Positions 8,307 through 17,266 are shown, numbered from the stretch's first letter. The stretch: 64,000 nucleotides of DNA from HKCCE3408 sp038530555 (GCA_038530555.1 JBCBCN010000008.1:1-64000); one strand, 5' to 3'. The notes: generated by a model from the letters alone, not told the origin. Numbers and translations: made by a program.

Positions 8307-9016
8307 GCGTCGCGCAGGGCGCTGAGCTCCGCCTCTTGCTGCGCAACAAAGCGCATCGGCGGCAGGATATCGCGGAGCCCGGCGAGCGCCGTCTCATGCG
8401 AACGGCCCTGGCGAAAGGCGCTGATCGACAGATGGGCGTGGCCGTGCAGCATCGTCCAGATCATCCAAGGCATGTCCACGTTTTCGGGAACGGCGCGCCG
8501 ACCGGCGGGCCATTGCATCCGGTAGGCCGCCTCATGCAGGACGTTATAGGCGGCCGCCGAGGCCTCGGTCAGATCGAGCCGCTCACCAGCATAGAGGATC
8601 GGCGAGACCATCAATTGATAGAGCGCGCTGTGCTCCACCGCGAAGCGAATATAGGCCTCACAAACCGCGATCAGCCTTGCGTCATCCTCGGTTTTCTCGG
8701 CTGCGGTGCGTCGCAGATCGTGGCCCAATCGCCAAAAGCCTTCGGTCGCAAGGGCGGCGCGCAGATCGTCGAGCGTGGCGAAATGGTTCTTTGGGGCGGT
8801 GTGGCTGACCCCGAGGGCCTGGGACAGACCGCGCATCGTGACCGCCTCGATCCCCTCGCGCTCCAGCAGATCGAGGCCTGTGGCGATCAACGCCGCGCGC
8901 AGATCGCCATGGTGATAGCCGCGCTTTTGGATCCGCACCGTGGGCGATTTGCCTGTGCCAGGAGATGTGGCGGCCGGGCAAGCGGTTGGGGCGTGAACGT
9001 TCATGCCGAAAGACAT
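8282..9016 (-). CDS. TetR/AcrR-family transcriptional regulator
   Basis: A 244-residue repressor-type protein. The first 30 residues are a poorly conserved tail; the DNA-binding domain runs from about residue 33 (KRGYHHGDLR) through the helix-turn-helix (MRGLSQALGVSHTAPKNHF, about 61-79). The C-terminal ligand domain contains PWMIWTMLHGHAHL, the pattern of the WHG-type C-terminal domain. A second in-frame ATG lies four codons in, and the true start could be there or later. No obvious target gene is adjacent: the upstream neighbour is gcrA on the same strand, so the regulon is unknown. Confidence 0.85.
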   Translation of the reverse strand: MSFGMNVHAPTACPAATSPGTGKSPTVRIQKRGYHHGDLRAALIATGLDLLEREGIEAVTMRGLSQALGVSHTAPKNHFATLDDLRAALATEGFWRLGHDLRRTAAEKTEDDARLIAVCEAYIRFAVEHSALYQLMVSPILYAGERLDLTEASAAAYNVLHEAAYRMQWPAGRRAVPENVDMPWMIWTMLHGHAHLSISAFRQGRSHETALAGLRDILPPMRFVAQQEAELSALRDAMRRGGAV

Positions 9017-9102
9017 GGCGCAAAGCGGTTACGAGCCGATTAAAGCGGCTGATGAAAGCGCGCGATTAAAGCGCCCGGCCAAAGCGTCTGGGGTTTTGCG
9101 TC

Positions 9103-9209
9103 CTAGAGCGTTCGACCTTAAACCTGAGACGCAAAATACCCTGCCGCGCTTCGCGCTCTCGGGACATTTTGGCCAAATGATAAATCAGGTTAAAGGTCGG
9201 ACACTTTAG
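9103..9209. repeat. Inverted-repeat element, copy 1 (107 bp)
   Basis: Imperfect 25-bp terminal inverted repeats (9103-9127 against 9185-9209; 20 of 25 positions pair) enclose a centre reading AATACCCTGCCGCGC then TTCGCGCTCTCGGGACAT. The same layout and centre occur at 18054-18161. The right end overlaps the TAA stop of gcrA. On the minus strand the centre can be read as MSRERxARQGI, a spurious peptide. No transposase is present; it is MITE-like or REP-like in form. Confidence 0.82.
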
Positions 9210-9775
9210 CGGCGGCGGTCGCGGCGCGAGGACATCGGCTGAAACGCGACGCCGACATGGGCCTCGCAATAGGGTTTGCCCTGTTGCACCGGCAGGCCGC
9301 AGAAATAGAAATCATCCGTCGCCGGATCACCGATCGGCCATTTGCACGTCCGCTCGGTCAGCTCCATCAGGCTGATCCGCTTAGCTTTTTTCTCAATCTC
9401 ATTGACCTTGGCGAGCGCCTCGGGGCTGATCTCATTGGCCGAGGGCTGCGGCGGCAGCGGTTGGCCTGCGGGCGCGATCGGCTTGCGCAGCGGGGTCACG
9501 TTGGAGGGGCGCGGCGGCGCGGCGTCTGCCGCGGCAGAGGGTTTCGCTTTGGCGGCGGCGTCAGATTTGGCGCTCGCGGCCGGGCTGGCTTTGGCCTCTG
9601 CCTTGTCGGCGGTTTTGCCGCTGCCGGTCGAGCGGTTCGACAGGCCCAGGCGATGCACTTTGCCGATCACCGCGTTGCGGGTTACGCCGCCTAGCTCTTT
9701 GGCGATCTGGCTGGCCGATTGACCCTCGGCCCACATTTTCTTGAGCGTTTCGACGCGTTCATCGGTCCAGGACAT
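9206..9775 (-). CDS. gcrA: Cell-cycle regulator GcrA
   Basis: A 189-residue GcrA-family protein, the alphaproteobacterial sigma70-associated regulator that works with CcrM-methylated promoters to control cell-cycle genes. The N-terminal helix-turn-helix (residues 1-45, MSWTDERVETLKKMW and GGVTRNAVIGKVHRLGL) is nearly invariant in the family. An Ala/Lys/Pro-rich linker spans about 50-115. The C-terminal RNA-polymerase-binding part contains the conserved CKWPIGDP and CGLPVQQGKPYCEAH. It is transcribed as a single gene; the upstream 138 bp hold no other gene. Its stop codon is embedded in inverted-repeat copy 1. Confidence 0.95.
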   Translation of the reverse strand: MSWTDERVETLKKMWAEGQSASQIAKELGGVTRNAVIGKVHRLGLSNRSTGSGKTADKAEAKASPAASAKSDAAAKAKPSAAADAAPPRPSNVTPLRKPIAPAGQPLPPQPSANEISPEALAKVNEIEKKAKRISLMELTERTCKWPIGDPATDDFYFCGLPVQQGKPYCEAHVGVAFQPMSSRRDRRR

Positions 9776-9913
9776 GCGTATTCCTCAAATGGTTATTGGC
9801 GCGCGCCGGAGGGAAACCTCGTCGCGATCCTACGCGCAAACTGCTCAGCCAGTCGTTAATATAATACTCGGCGGCGGCGGCTGACAACCCAGGGGCGCCC
9901 GCGACGTTGCGCA

Positions 9914-10840
9914 TCAGACACCAAGACACCAGCGCATGATCGCCTTTTGCGCGTGTAGTCGGTTTTCGGCCTCATCGAAGATCACCGATTGCGGGCCATC
10001 CATGACCTCATTGGTGACCTCCTCGCCGCGATGGGCGGGCAGGCAATGCATGAAAAGCGCGTCTTGCTTGGCCTCGGCCATCAGCGCGCCGTTGACCTGG
10101 TAGGGGCGCAGCTGGTTGTGGCGGCGTTCCTTGGCGGATTGGCTGTCATGCATCGAGATCCAGGTGTCGGTCACGACGAGATCAGCGCCCTCGACGGCGC
10201 GGGCCGGATCACGCTCGATGCGGATCCGGGCACCCTTGGCGCGGGCCTCATCCAGGAACACGGCCTCGGGGTCGAGGGTTTCGGGGCCCGCGAAGGTGAG
10301 GTCAAAGCCAAATTGGCCAGCCGCATGGGCGAAGCTGGCGAAGACATTGTTGCCGTCGCCGCACCAGGTGACCTGGGCGCCTTTGATCGGGCCGCGATGT
10401 TCCTCATAGGTCAGGATATCGGCCATGATCTGGCAGGGATGGGAGCGGTCGGTCAGACCGTTGATGACCGGCACATCGGCATGTTCGGCCAGCTCGAGCA
10501 GGACATCCTGCTCGAAGGTGCGGATCATAATGAGATCGACATAGCGGCTGAGCACGCGGGCGGTGTCGGCGATGGTCTCGCCATGGCCGAGTTGCATTTC
10601 CGAGCCCGACAAGACCATGGTTTCACCGCCCATCTGGCGCACGCCGACATCGAAACTGACGCGGGTGCGGGTCGAGGGTTTCTCGAAGATCAGCGCGACC
10701 ATGTGACCCGCAAGCGGGGTCTCTTCGTCGGGCGTGCCTTTGGGGCGGCCGTTGCGGGCCTGTTTCATCGCGGATGCGGTGTCGAGGATGGCGCGCAGGT
10801 CGTCGGGCGCGGTTTTGTTGATGTCGAGAAAATGGCTCAT
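9914..10840 (-). CDS. argF: Ornithine carbamoyltransferase
   Basis: A 308-residue cytoplasmic enzyme that joins carbamoyl phosphate to ornithine to make citrulline in arginine synthesis. The carbamoyl-phosphate motif STRTR, the DRSHPCQ segment and the ornithine-binding HCLPAHRGEE motif are all intact. Length matches the family. It lies 165 bp downstream of argD on the same strand, the usual argD-argF order in Rhodobacteraceae, with a hairpin repeat between them. Confidence 0.96.
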   Translation of the reverse strand: MSHFLDINKTAPDDLRAILDTASAMKQARNGRPKGTPDEETPLAGHMVALIFEKPSTRTRVSFDVGVRQMGGETMVLSGSEMQLGHGETIADTARVLSRYVDLIMIRTFEQDVLLELAEHADVPVINGLTDRSHPCQIMADILTYEEHRGPIKGAQVTWCGDGNNVFASFAHAAGQFGFDLTFAGPETLDPEAVFLDEARAKGARIRIERDPARAVEGADLVVTDTWISMHDSQSAKERRHNQLRPYQVNGALMAEAKQDALFMHCLPAHRGEEVTNEVMDGPQSVIFDEAENRLHAQKAIMRWCLGV

Positions 10841-10869
10841 GGGTGTGGGCCCTTGGGTGAGGGTAGGGA

Positions 10870-10915
10870 GCGAGGGGCGCTGCCCCTCGCGCTCCCCGGG
10901 ATATTTATGCGATAA
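10870..10915. repeat. Intergenic hairpin repeat between argD and argF
   Basis: A perfect 9-bp stem (GCGAGGGGC, loop GCT, GCCCCTCGC; 10870-10890) is followed by GCTCCCCGGGATATTTA. I recognise this layout, a GGGGC hairpin followed by CCCGGGATATTT, as a motif often seen between genes in roseobacter genomes. There is no T-run in either direction, so it is not a standard Rho-independent terminator. It could attenuate or stabilise the argD-argF transcript. Confidence 0.55.
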
Positions 10916-11005
10916 AGACCTCGAGACGGTCCAGTTTAAGCCGGCAAAAGCATTGCTTTTGAGACGAAAGCGGGCGGATCCCTAGGGGCAGGGCGACCGA
11001 GGCGA

Positions 11006-12196
11006 TCAGGCCGCTTCCATGGCGCGTTCGAGCGCTGTGGCCGCGCGATCTAGGCGGGCGATGGCCTCGGTAATTTCATCCTCGGTGATGGTCAGGGGCG
11101 GCAGGATGCGCACCACATTGTCCGCCGCGGGCACGGTGATCAGCGCCTCTGCATGAGCGGCTTTGACCAGATCGGCATTGGGCGCCTTGCATTTGAGCCC
11201 GAGCATCAGGCCCGCGCCGCGTACCGCCTCAAAGATCTCCGGATGCGCCGCGACGAGGCCTTCGAGGCTTTGGCGGAACTGCCCGGCCTTGCGCGAGACC
11301 TCATCCAGAAAGCCCTCCTCGGTGACGACATCGAGCACTTCGCAGCCCACAGCACAGCCCAGCGGGTTGCCGCCATAGGTTGAGCCGTGGCTGCCCGGGC
11401 CCATGCCGATGGCGGCCGCCTCGGTCGCCATGAGCGCGCCAAGGGGATAGCCCCCACCGATGCCCTTGGCGGCCATCATGATATCGGGCGTGATCCCGGC
11501 CCATTCATGGGCGAAGAGGCGCCCGGTACGGCCGACGCCGCACTGGACCTCATCCAGGATCAGGAGATGGCCGTGGCGGTCGCAGATCTCACGGATTTGC
11601 GCCAGGGCCGCGTCGGAAAGGGGTCGGATGCCGCCTTCGCCCTGTACCGGCTCGATCATCACCGCGCCGATCCCAGGCTCAGCCGCCGCGGCCTCGAGCG
11701 CGTCAAGATCGCCATAGGGCAGTTGCGTGAAGCCGGGCAGAAGCGGGCCGAAGCCGGCGGTCATCTTTTCCGACCCGGCGGCCGAGATCATCGCCATGGA
11801 GCGGCCGTGAAAGCTGCCCTCAAAGGTAAGAATGCCGGTGCGCTCGGGCTGGCCGTGGTGGTGCCAGTATTTGCGCGCCATCTTCACGGCCAGCTCCCCG
11901 GCCTCGGTCCCGGAATTGCAGAAGAAGACCGTGTCGGCGAAGCTGTGTTCGATCAGCCGTTCGGCCAGAGCGATCTGCTCGGGCACGGTGAAGAGGTTGG
12001 AGGTATGCCAGAGCTTGTCGGCCTGGGCCTTGAGCGCGGCTACCAGGCGCGGATGGGCATGGCCCAGAGCCGTCACCGCGATGCCCGAGCCCAGATCGAG
12101 AAAACGTCGGCCATCCGCCTCGATCAGCCAGGCGCCTTCGCCGCGCTCGAAAGCGAGCGGCGCGCGATTGTAGCTGGGCAGAACGGGCGAAATCAT
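11006..12196 (-). CDS. argD: Acetylornithine aminotransferase
   Basis: A 396-residue class III PLP aminotransferase that converts N-acetylglutamate semialdehyde to N-acetylornithine. The PLP Lys lies in AAKGIGGGYPLGA; the Asp that binds the pyridine nitrogen is in DEVQCGVGRTG. The N-terminal ALGHAHPRLV and GSTYGGNPLGC motifs also fit the family. The adjacent argF supports an arginine role over other omega-aminotransferase roles. Confidence 0.93.
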   Translation of the reverse strand: MISPVLPSYNRAPLAFERGEGAWLIEADGRRFLDLGSGIAVTALGHAHPRLVAALKAQADKLWHTSNLFTVPEQIALAERLIEHSFADTVFFCNSGTEAGELAVKMARKYWHHHGQPERTGILTFEGSFHGRSMAMISAAGSEKMTAGFGPLLPGFTQLPYGDLDALEAAAAEPGIGAVMIEPVQGEGGIRPLSDAALAQIREICDRHGHLLILDEVQCGVGRTGRLFAHEWAGITPDIMMAAKGIGGGYPLGALMATEAAAIGMGPGSHGSTYGGNPLGCAVGCEVLDVVTEEGFLDEVSRKAGQFRQSLEGLVAAHPEIFEAVRGAGLMLGLKCKAPNADLVKAAHAEALITVPAADNVVRILPPLTITEDEITEAIARLDRAATALERAMEAA

Positions 12197-12320
12197 CTCA
12201 CGTCTCCTTAGGGTGTCTGCGGTGGATCCATATCGAAGACCCGTGGATGCCTGAAACGGGCGCCTCGGTCAATTGAGCATTGCGCGCGCGGCTCAGCGTC
12301 GCGCGTTTAGCGCGCGCCGG

Positions 12321-12830
12321 TTAACCTGGCCGGGTGCCGTCCATGACGATGCAGGTGGTTGAGCCGGTTGCGTAGAGCTTGCCGTCGGCCTCGCCCCTTA
12401 TCTCGCCCCAGGCGACACCGGTGGACCGGCCGACATGGCTGGTCTGGCCCAGGGCCAGGGTGACGCAGCCTTCGGGGATCGGGCGCAGGATATTCACCTT
12501 ATATTCTAGGGTCGTGTAAACCCGGCCCACGGGCAGATGGGTCATCACGGCGCAGGCCATGGCGCTATCAAGAAGCGTGCCGTACCAGCCGCCATGTGTC
12601 GTGCCCAGCGGGTTGGTGTGGCCAAACTCCGGCGCGCCGCGAAAGACGACACGGCCGAGCGAGACCTCATGGAGCTGGTAGTTCAGCGTCTCAGAGATCG
12701 GCGGGGCGGGCAGGCGGCCCTCCAGGATGCCGGTCATGAAGTCGAGGCCCGTCATCGCGGTGATGTCCTCGGGCGCCAGGAGGTCGTCGCGGTTTTGCGC
12801 GTAAAAGGGTCGGGTCAGGGGCTCTGCCAT
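12321..12830 (-). CDS. PaaI-family thioesterase (hotdog fold)
   Basis: A 169-residue protein with the hotdog signature of PaaI-type acyl-CoA thioesterases: GTTHGGWYGTLLDSAMACAV (active-site loop and central helix) and a C-terminal strand region with GRSTGVAWGEIRG. Such enzymes hydrolyse aryl- or short acyl-CoA esters. It lies alone between argD and metF, all leftward, with 124 bp and 51 bp spacers, so shared transcription with metF is possible. Substrate unknown. Confidence 0.85.
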   Translation of the reverse strand: MAEPLTRPFYAQNRDDLLAPEDITAMTGLDFMTGILEGRLPAPPISETLNYQLHEVSLGRVVFRGAPEFGHTNPLGTTHGGWYGTLLDSAMACAVMTHLPVGRVYTTLEYKVNILRPIPEGCVTLALGQTSHVGRSTGVAWGEIRGEADGKLYATGSTTCIVMDGTRPG

Positions 12831-12881
12831 GGCCGTATCAAAGCCTGGCCAGAGGGGCGGCGCAAGGGGGGCGCAAGTGCC

Positions 12882-13757
12882 TCAGGCGACCTCGGCCAGG
12901 CGTGGGCGTTCCTGAACACCCAGCGCGCGGCAGATGTCGCGGCTGAGGCTGGGATCGTTGAGCGTGTAGAAATGCAGATCCTCCACGCCGCCCTCGATGA
13001 GTTCCGCGCACAGCTCGGTCGCTACGGCCGTCGCATAAAGCCGCTCATGGCCACTTTGCTCGGCGCGTTCGAAGCCCCTCGCCAGCCAATCCGGCACGCG
13101 GGCGCCGCATTTGGCCGCGAAGGCTCGCATCTTGCGCCAATTCTGCACGGGCAGGATGCCGGGGATCAGCTTTGCGTCGATGCCTTGGGCGGCGCAGGCG
13201 TCGCGGAAGCGGAAAAAGCTCTCGGGCTCGAAGAAAAACTGCGTGATGGCGCGGCTTGCGCCTGCCTCGAGCTTTGCCCTGAGCCAGGCGACGTTCGCTG
13301 CAAGCGCCGGGGCCTCGGGATGGCCTTCGGGATAGGCGCCGACGCTGACCTCAAAGCCGTCGCGCGCCAGGGCCTCGGTCAGCTCGCGCGACGACGCGAA
13401 GCCGTCTGGATGCGCCTCAAACGCGCCGCCGCCGGGCGGGTCGCCGCGCAGGGCGACCAGATGCGTCACGCCTGCATCGCGGTAGCGGCGCGCAATATGG
13501 AGCGTCTCGGCCCGGCTGGCCTCAACGCAAGTGAGATGCGCCGCGACCGGCAGGCCGAAATGCGCGCCCGTCGCGGTCACCGCGTCATGGGTCAGCGAGC
13601 GGGTCTGGCCGCCCGCGCCATAGGTCACCGAGACGAAGGCCGGATCGAGCGGGGCCAGGGCGCCCAGCGTGTCCCAGAGCCGGAAGGCGGCGGCCAGATC
13701 GCGGGGCGGGAAGACCTCGAAGGAGACATTAGGCGTGGACGGGCTCGGTGTCGGCAT
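12882..13757 (-). CDS. metF: 5,10-methylenetetrahydrofolate reductase
   Basis: A 291-residue flavoprotein TIM barrel that reduces methylene-THF to methyl-THF for methionine synthesis. The N-terminal SFEVFPP carries the conserved Glu; THLVALRGDPPG and QFFFEPESFFRF are family motifs. The start MPTPSPST is preferred since upstream residues are not homologous. It is transcribed divergently from metR, whose product activates methionine genes in other bacteria. A dyad 69 bp upstream is a candidate operator. Confidence 0.95.
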   Translation of the reverse strand: MPTPSPSTPNVSFEVFPPRDLAAAFRLWDTLGALAPLDPAFVSVTYGAGGQTRSLTHDAVTATGAHFGLPVAAHLTCVEASRAETLHIARRYRDAGVTHLVALRGDPPGGGAFEAHPDGFASSRELTEALARDGFEVSVGAYPEGHPEAPALAANVAWLRAKLEAGASRAITQFFFEPESFFRFRDACAAQGIDAKLIPGILPVQNWRKMRAFAAKCGARVPDWLARGFERAEQSGHERLYATAVATELCAELIEGGVEDLHFYTLNDPSLSRDICRALGVQERPRLAEVA

Positions 13758-13814
13758 GACGGATGACCTGCTTGTGGGATGACGATGCGACAGGGCTTGC
13801 CACGGGAGCGGGAA

Positions 13815-14774
13815 ATGAGGCAATTTCATAATCCTCAAGGTTATGATGAGCCCGTTCTGCATATTGAATTCCGCCACCTGAAGACGATCAAAGCGATCCA
13901 TGATTGCGGCGGCCTGGCCCGCGCAGCCGATCAGCTCCACATCACGCAATCGGCCTTATCTCATCAAATCAAGGGTTTGGAGGCGCAGGCGGGGGTCGAG
14001 CTGTTCGTGCGCCGGGCCAAGCCGATGCGCCTGTCAGCGGCGGGGATGAAGCTTTTGGGACTGGCCGAGGAGGTCCTGCCGCGTGTCGCAGCCCTTGAAG
14101 AAGAGCTTGGCGGCCTCCGGGCCGGTCACGCGGGGCGGATGCATATCGCGATCGAGTGCCATGCCTGTTTCGACTGGCTTTTGCCGGTTCTGGAGGCGTT
14201 TCGTCAGAGCTGGGGCGAGGTGGATGTGGATATCCGCCCAGGCCTGCAGTTCGAGGCGCTGCCCGCGCTGGTGCGCCAGGATGTCGATCTGGTGATCTCG
14301 TCCGACCCGGAAGATCTGCCCGGTGTCGAGTTCCTGCCTCTGTTCGATTACCAACCCGTCTTCGTGGCCGCGGCGAACCATCCCCTGGCCGCTAAACCCT
14401 ATATCGAGGCGGCGGATTTCGTGGACCAAACGCTGATCACCTACCCGGTGGCGCGGCCCAGGCTCGATGTTTTCAGCCAGCTTCTGCTGCCTGCCGGCAT
14501 TGAGCCCAAGGCGCAGCGCGAGGTGGAGCTGTCTGCGGTAATCCTGCTGCTGGTGGCCTCGGGGCGCGGGGTGGCGGTCCTGCCCGATTGGGTGGTGCGC
14601 GGGCTGCGCCATAATGCCAGCTATGTGACGCGGCCCCTAACGCAGGCGGGGCTGACCCGGCGGCTGTACGCAGCCGTGCGCAGTGAAGATGCGACCAAGC
14701 CCTATATCGCGCAGATGCTCAAGCTCTGCCGGAGCGAGCCGATGAAGCTTCAACGCCAAGAGGCCGAGACATGA
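13815..14774 (+). CDS. metR: LysR-family regulator MetR
   Basis: A LysR-type activator of methionine genes. The winged helix region (HLKTIKAIHDCGGLARAA, then HITQSALSHQIKGLE) is followed by the MetR-specific AIECHACFDWLLPVLE effector-domain motif, the best evidence for MetR over other LysR proteins. Start choice is uncertain: E. coli MetR begins close to the residues HIEFRHLKT, about 15 codons after the ATG used here, and an ATG 12 codons earlier also exists. A TCATAA-N9-TTATGA dyad lies inside the proposed first codons, which argues that translation may begin further downstream. Confidence 0.87.
   Translation: MRQFHNPQGYDEPVLHIEFRHLKTIKAIHDCGGLARAADQLHITQSALSHQIKGLEAQAGVELFVRRAKPMRLSAAGMKLLGLAEEVLPRVAALEEELGGLRAGHAGRMHIAIECHACFDWLLPVLEAFRQSWGEVDVDIRPGLQFEALPALVRQDVDLVISSDPEDLPGVEFLPLFDYQPVFVAAANHPLAAKPYIEAADFVDQTLITYPVARPRLDVFSQLLLPAGIEPKAQREVELSAVILLLVASGRGVAVLPDWVVRGLRHNASYVTRPLTQAGLTRRLYAAVRSEDATKPYIAQMLKLCRSEPMKLQRQEAET
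13826..13846. promoter_or_regulatory. Dyad between metF and metR, candidate MetR operator
   Basis: TCATAA (13826-13831) and TTATGA (13841-13846) form a perfect 6-bp inverted repeat with a 9-bp spacer, 69 bp upstream of metF. LysR regulators typically bind a dyad in the divergent gap next to their own gene. The match is by position and symmetry only; I did not compare it with known MetR sites. Confidence 0.45.
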
Positions 14775-14787
14775 AGGGCGAGACGGC

Positions 14788-15927
14788 ATGAGGTTTCTGG
14801 GCCGATTAAATCAGCGCTTCGGAGAGGGGATCCGCGATGCGGTCCTACGCGATCTGGCCGAAGACCGCTTTTCAAGGCCCAACCGCATTAGCCTGGTGGC
14901 CAAAGGCATGGCGCTTGTGGTGCTGGCCACCCCGGTCCTCCTGATGCTGGCCGGAGTGGCGCTGTTGGCCTTGACCTGGCCCGGTATTCCCGGAGTGGTC
15001 CTCGGCGCGTTGCTCATCGGCGCGGGGTTTTACCTACGCCCGAAAAAGCGCGCCAACACGGCCGAGACCTACCGCGCCGAAGACCTGCCGCAGCTTTTCC
15101 AGGTGCTTGACCAGATCTCAGATGAGCTGAACGCCGATCAGGTGGACGGGGTGCATATCCTCGCCCATCCGAACGCCTATATGGCCGTCTTCGCGGGTGG
15201 GGAGCGGGTGCTGGGCCTGGGCGCGCCGCTGTGGCTGGGTCTCGCGCCCGATGAGCGGCTGGCGCTGCTGAGCCATGAGGTGGCCCATCTGGCGGTCAAT
15301 GATCCGGCGCGGTTCTCCCTGACCGCGCGTGCGTTGGAGGTTCTCGGGCGCTGGTCCGATCTCTTCCGGCCACCCGAGGTGGTCGATCAGTCGACCGGCG
15401 TGGCCATCGCATTCGATGATCGTGGCCTGCTGGCCCAGATGATCTCGGGCAGTTTCGGCGCGCTGTTTGACGGGCTGGCCTTTCTTTATGAACGCCTGAT
15501 CTTCGCCGACAGCCAGCGGGCCGAGTATTATGCCGATCTGCAGGCAGCCTATGTGGCGGGCGCGGACGGCAAAGCCCGGCTCTTGGACAAGGCAAACTTG
15601 ATGCCTTTGGCCGAAGAGGCCTTGGCCACGACGTATTATGACGGGCGCAAGCACGTGCCGGTCTTCGCGCAGATGGCCGAGGTTCTGACCGCGCCGGACC
15701 CAGAGCAGGCGAAGAACGCCAGGGCACGCGCCCAGGAGGAGCTGTTGAGCGTGGACAAAACCCATCCGCCCACGCGCTACCGCCAGGATGTGGTGGCCAG
15801 CTTGCCCCATCGCAGGCCGGGCGTCCCCCTGGCCTCAGAGATCGACTGGCCTGGCCTGGAGGCGGAACTGGCCCCGGCCTTCGCTCAAGCCGAGGAGCGG
15901 GTGCTCAGCCGGATGATCCGGCAGTAA
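14788..15927 (+). CDS. Membrane-bound M48-family peptidase
   Basis: A 379-residue protein with two adjacent hydrophobic helices (about residues 40-62 and 68-85), then a cytoplasmic or membrane-proximal protease domain. The zinc motif HEVAH lies near residue 168 and a later Glu-containing segment (SQRAEYYADLQA) supplies the third ligand region. This is the HtpX/Ste24-like layout of M48 proteases that degrade damaged membrane proteins. It starts 13 bp after metR in the same direction and may share its transcript. The extra helix-rich C-terminal half is unassigned. Confidence 0.8.
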   Translation: MRFLGRLNQRFGEGIRDAVLRDLAEDRFSRPNRISLVAKGMALVVLATPVLLMLAGVALLALTWPGIPGVVLGALLIGAGFYLRPKKRANTAETYRAEDLPQLFQVLDQISDELNADQVDGVHILAHPNAYMAVFAGGERVLGLGAPLWLGLAPDERLALLSHEVAHLAVNDPARFSLTARALEVLGRWSDLFRPPEVVDQSTGVAIAFDDRGLLAQMISGSFGALFDGLAFLYERLIFADSQRAEYYADLQAAYVAGADGKARLLDKANLMPLAEEALATTYYDGRKHVPVFAQMAEVLTAPDPEQAKNARARAQEELLSVDKTHPPTRYRQDVVASLPHRRPGVPLASEIDWPGLEAELAPAFAQAEERVLSRMIRQ

Positions 15928-15930
15928 GCC

Positions 15931-15955
15931 CCGCATCCTGCATCCTGCGTCCTGC
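15931..15955. repeat. Short heptamer tandem repeat
   Basis: The sequence contains CATCCTG, CATCCTG, CGTCCTG in direct succession just after the peptidase stop codon. It is likely slippage-derived and has no evident function. Confidence 0.6.
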
Positions 15956-16028
15956 GGCCCATTAGCCCCTTGCCAAAGGCGGCGCGATCTTTCTAAGGCA
16001 GCCTTCGTATAAGCAGGGTTTTGAGCCA

Positions 16029-17177
16029 ATGAAGATCACCAAGCTGACCACCTACATCGTGCCGCCGCGTTGGTGCTTTTTGAAGATCGAGACCGATGAG
16101 GGCGTGACCGGCTGGGGTGAGCCGGTGCTGGAGGGGCGCGCGCTGGCCGTCGAGGCGATGGTCCATGAGCTGGGCGATTATCTGATCGGCAAGGATCCCC
16201 TGCTGATCGAGGATCATTGGAACGTGCTCTATCGCGGCGGGTTTTACCGCGGGGGCGGCATCCATATGTCGGCGCTCGCCGGGATCGATCAGGCGCTTTG
16301 GGACATCAAGGGCAAGGCGGCGGGCCTGCCGGTGCATGCGCTTTTGGGCGGGAAATGCCGCGACACGATCAAGGTCTATTCCTGGATCGGCGGGGACCGT
16401 CCGGCGGATGTTGCGCAAAATGCAAAGGATGTCATGGCGCGGGGCTTTCAGGCCATCAAGCTCAACGGCTGCGAAGAGATGCAGATCGTCGACACCAACG
16501 CCAAGATCGACGCCGCCGTGGCCACCATCGCCACGATCCGCGACGCGGTGGGCTATGATCTGGGCATCGGCGTGGACTTCCATGGCCGCGTGCAAAAGCC
16601 GATGGCCAAGGTCCTGGCCAAAGAGCTTGAGCCCTACCGTCTGATGTTCATCGAGGAGCCGGTCCTGAGCGAAAACGCAGAGGCCCTGCGCGACATCGCG
16701 GCCCATACCCACACGCCCATCGCGCTTGGGGAGCGTTTGTATTCTCGCTGGGATTTCAAACACATACTGGCCGAGGGTTATGTGGATATCATTCAACCCG
16801 ATCTGAGCCATGCGGGCGGGATCACGGAATGCCGCAAGATCGCGGCGATGGCTGAGGCCTACGATATCGCGCTCGCGCCACACTGCCCGCTTGGGCCCAT
16901 CGCACTGTCGGCTTGTCTGCAGATCGACGCGGTTTCCCACAACGCCTTCATCCAAGAGCAATCCCTAGGCATCCACTACAACAAGGCCAATGACATCCTC
17001 GATTACCTCGTGAACAAGGACGTCTTCGCCTATGAAGACGGCTTTGTGAAAATCCCCGATGGGCCGGGACTGGGCCTGGAGATCGACGAGGAGTATGTGC
17101 GCGAACGCGCTGAGGAGGGCCACCGCTGGCGCAACCCGATCTGGCGCCACGCCGATGGCTCAGTCGCCGAATGGTAG
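16029..17177 (+). CDS. dgoD: Galactonate dehydratase (enolase superfamily)
   Basis: A 382-residue member of the mandelate racemase branch of the enolase superfamily, the length and motifs of D-galactonate dehydratase, which makes 2-keto-3-deoxygalactonate. Metal-binding and catalytic segments are VDFHGR, FIEEPVL, LGERLYS and LAPHCPLGP, the last giving the general acid/base His. The start MKITKLTTYIVPPRW matches the family. No KDGal kinase or aldolase gene is adjacent, so the pathway must be completed elsewhere. A related sugar acid could be the substrate. Confidence 0.88.
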   Translation: MKITKLTTYIVPPRWCFLKIETDEGVTGWGEPVLEGRALAVEAMVHELGDYLIGKDPLLIEDHWNVLYRGGFYRGGGIHMSALAGIDQALWDIKGKAAGLPVHALLGGKCRDTIKVYSWIGGDRPADVAQNAKDVMARGFQAIKLNGCEEMQIVDTNAKIDAAVATIATIRDAVGYDLGIGVDFHGRVQKPMAKVLAKELEPYRLMFIEEPVLSENAEALRDIAAHTHTPIALGERLYSRWDFKHILAEGYVDIIQPDLSHAGGITECRKIAAMAEAYDIALAPHCPLGPIALSACLQIDAVSHNAFIQEQSLGIHYNKANDILDYLVNKDVFAYEDGFVKIPDGPGLGLEIDEEYVRERAEEGHRWRNPIWRHADGSVAEW

Positions 17178-17191
17178 CCCGAATGGTAGCC
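17168..17191. repeat. 12-bp tandem duplication over the dgoD stop codon
   Basis: CGAATGGTAGCC occurs twice in direct succession. The first copy carries the last Trp codon and TAG stop of the dehydratase gene, the second lies just outside it. This is a simple recent slippage product. Confidence 0.85.
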
Positions 17192-17266
17192 CGCACGGTC
17201 GCACTAATGCAGACTTGTGGCCCGATGCCTGGGCGCCTATAGCCCGCCCGTCAGCCGGAGAAGACT

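Noticed and set aside
13758..13778. A SAM or SAH riboswitch before metF
   Set aside because: The gap to the divergent metR frame is too short and I see no matching secondary structure.
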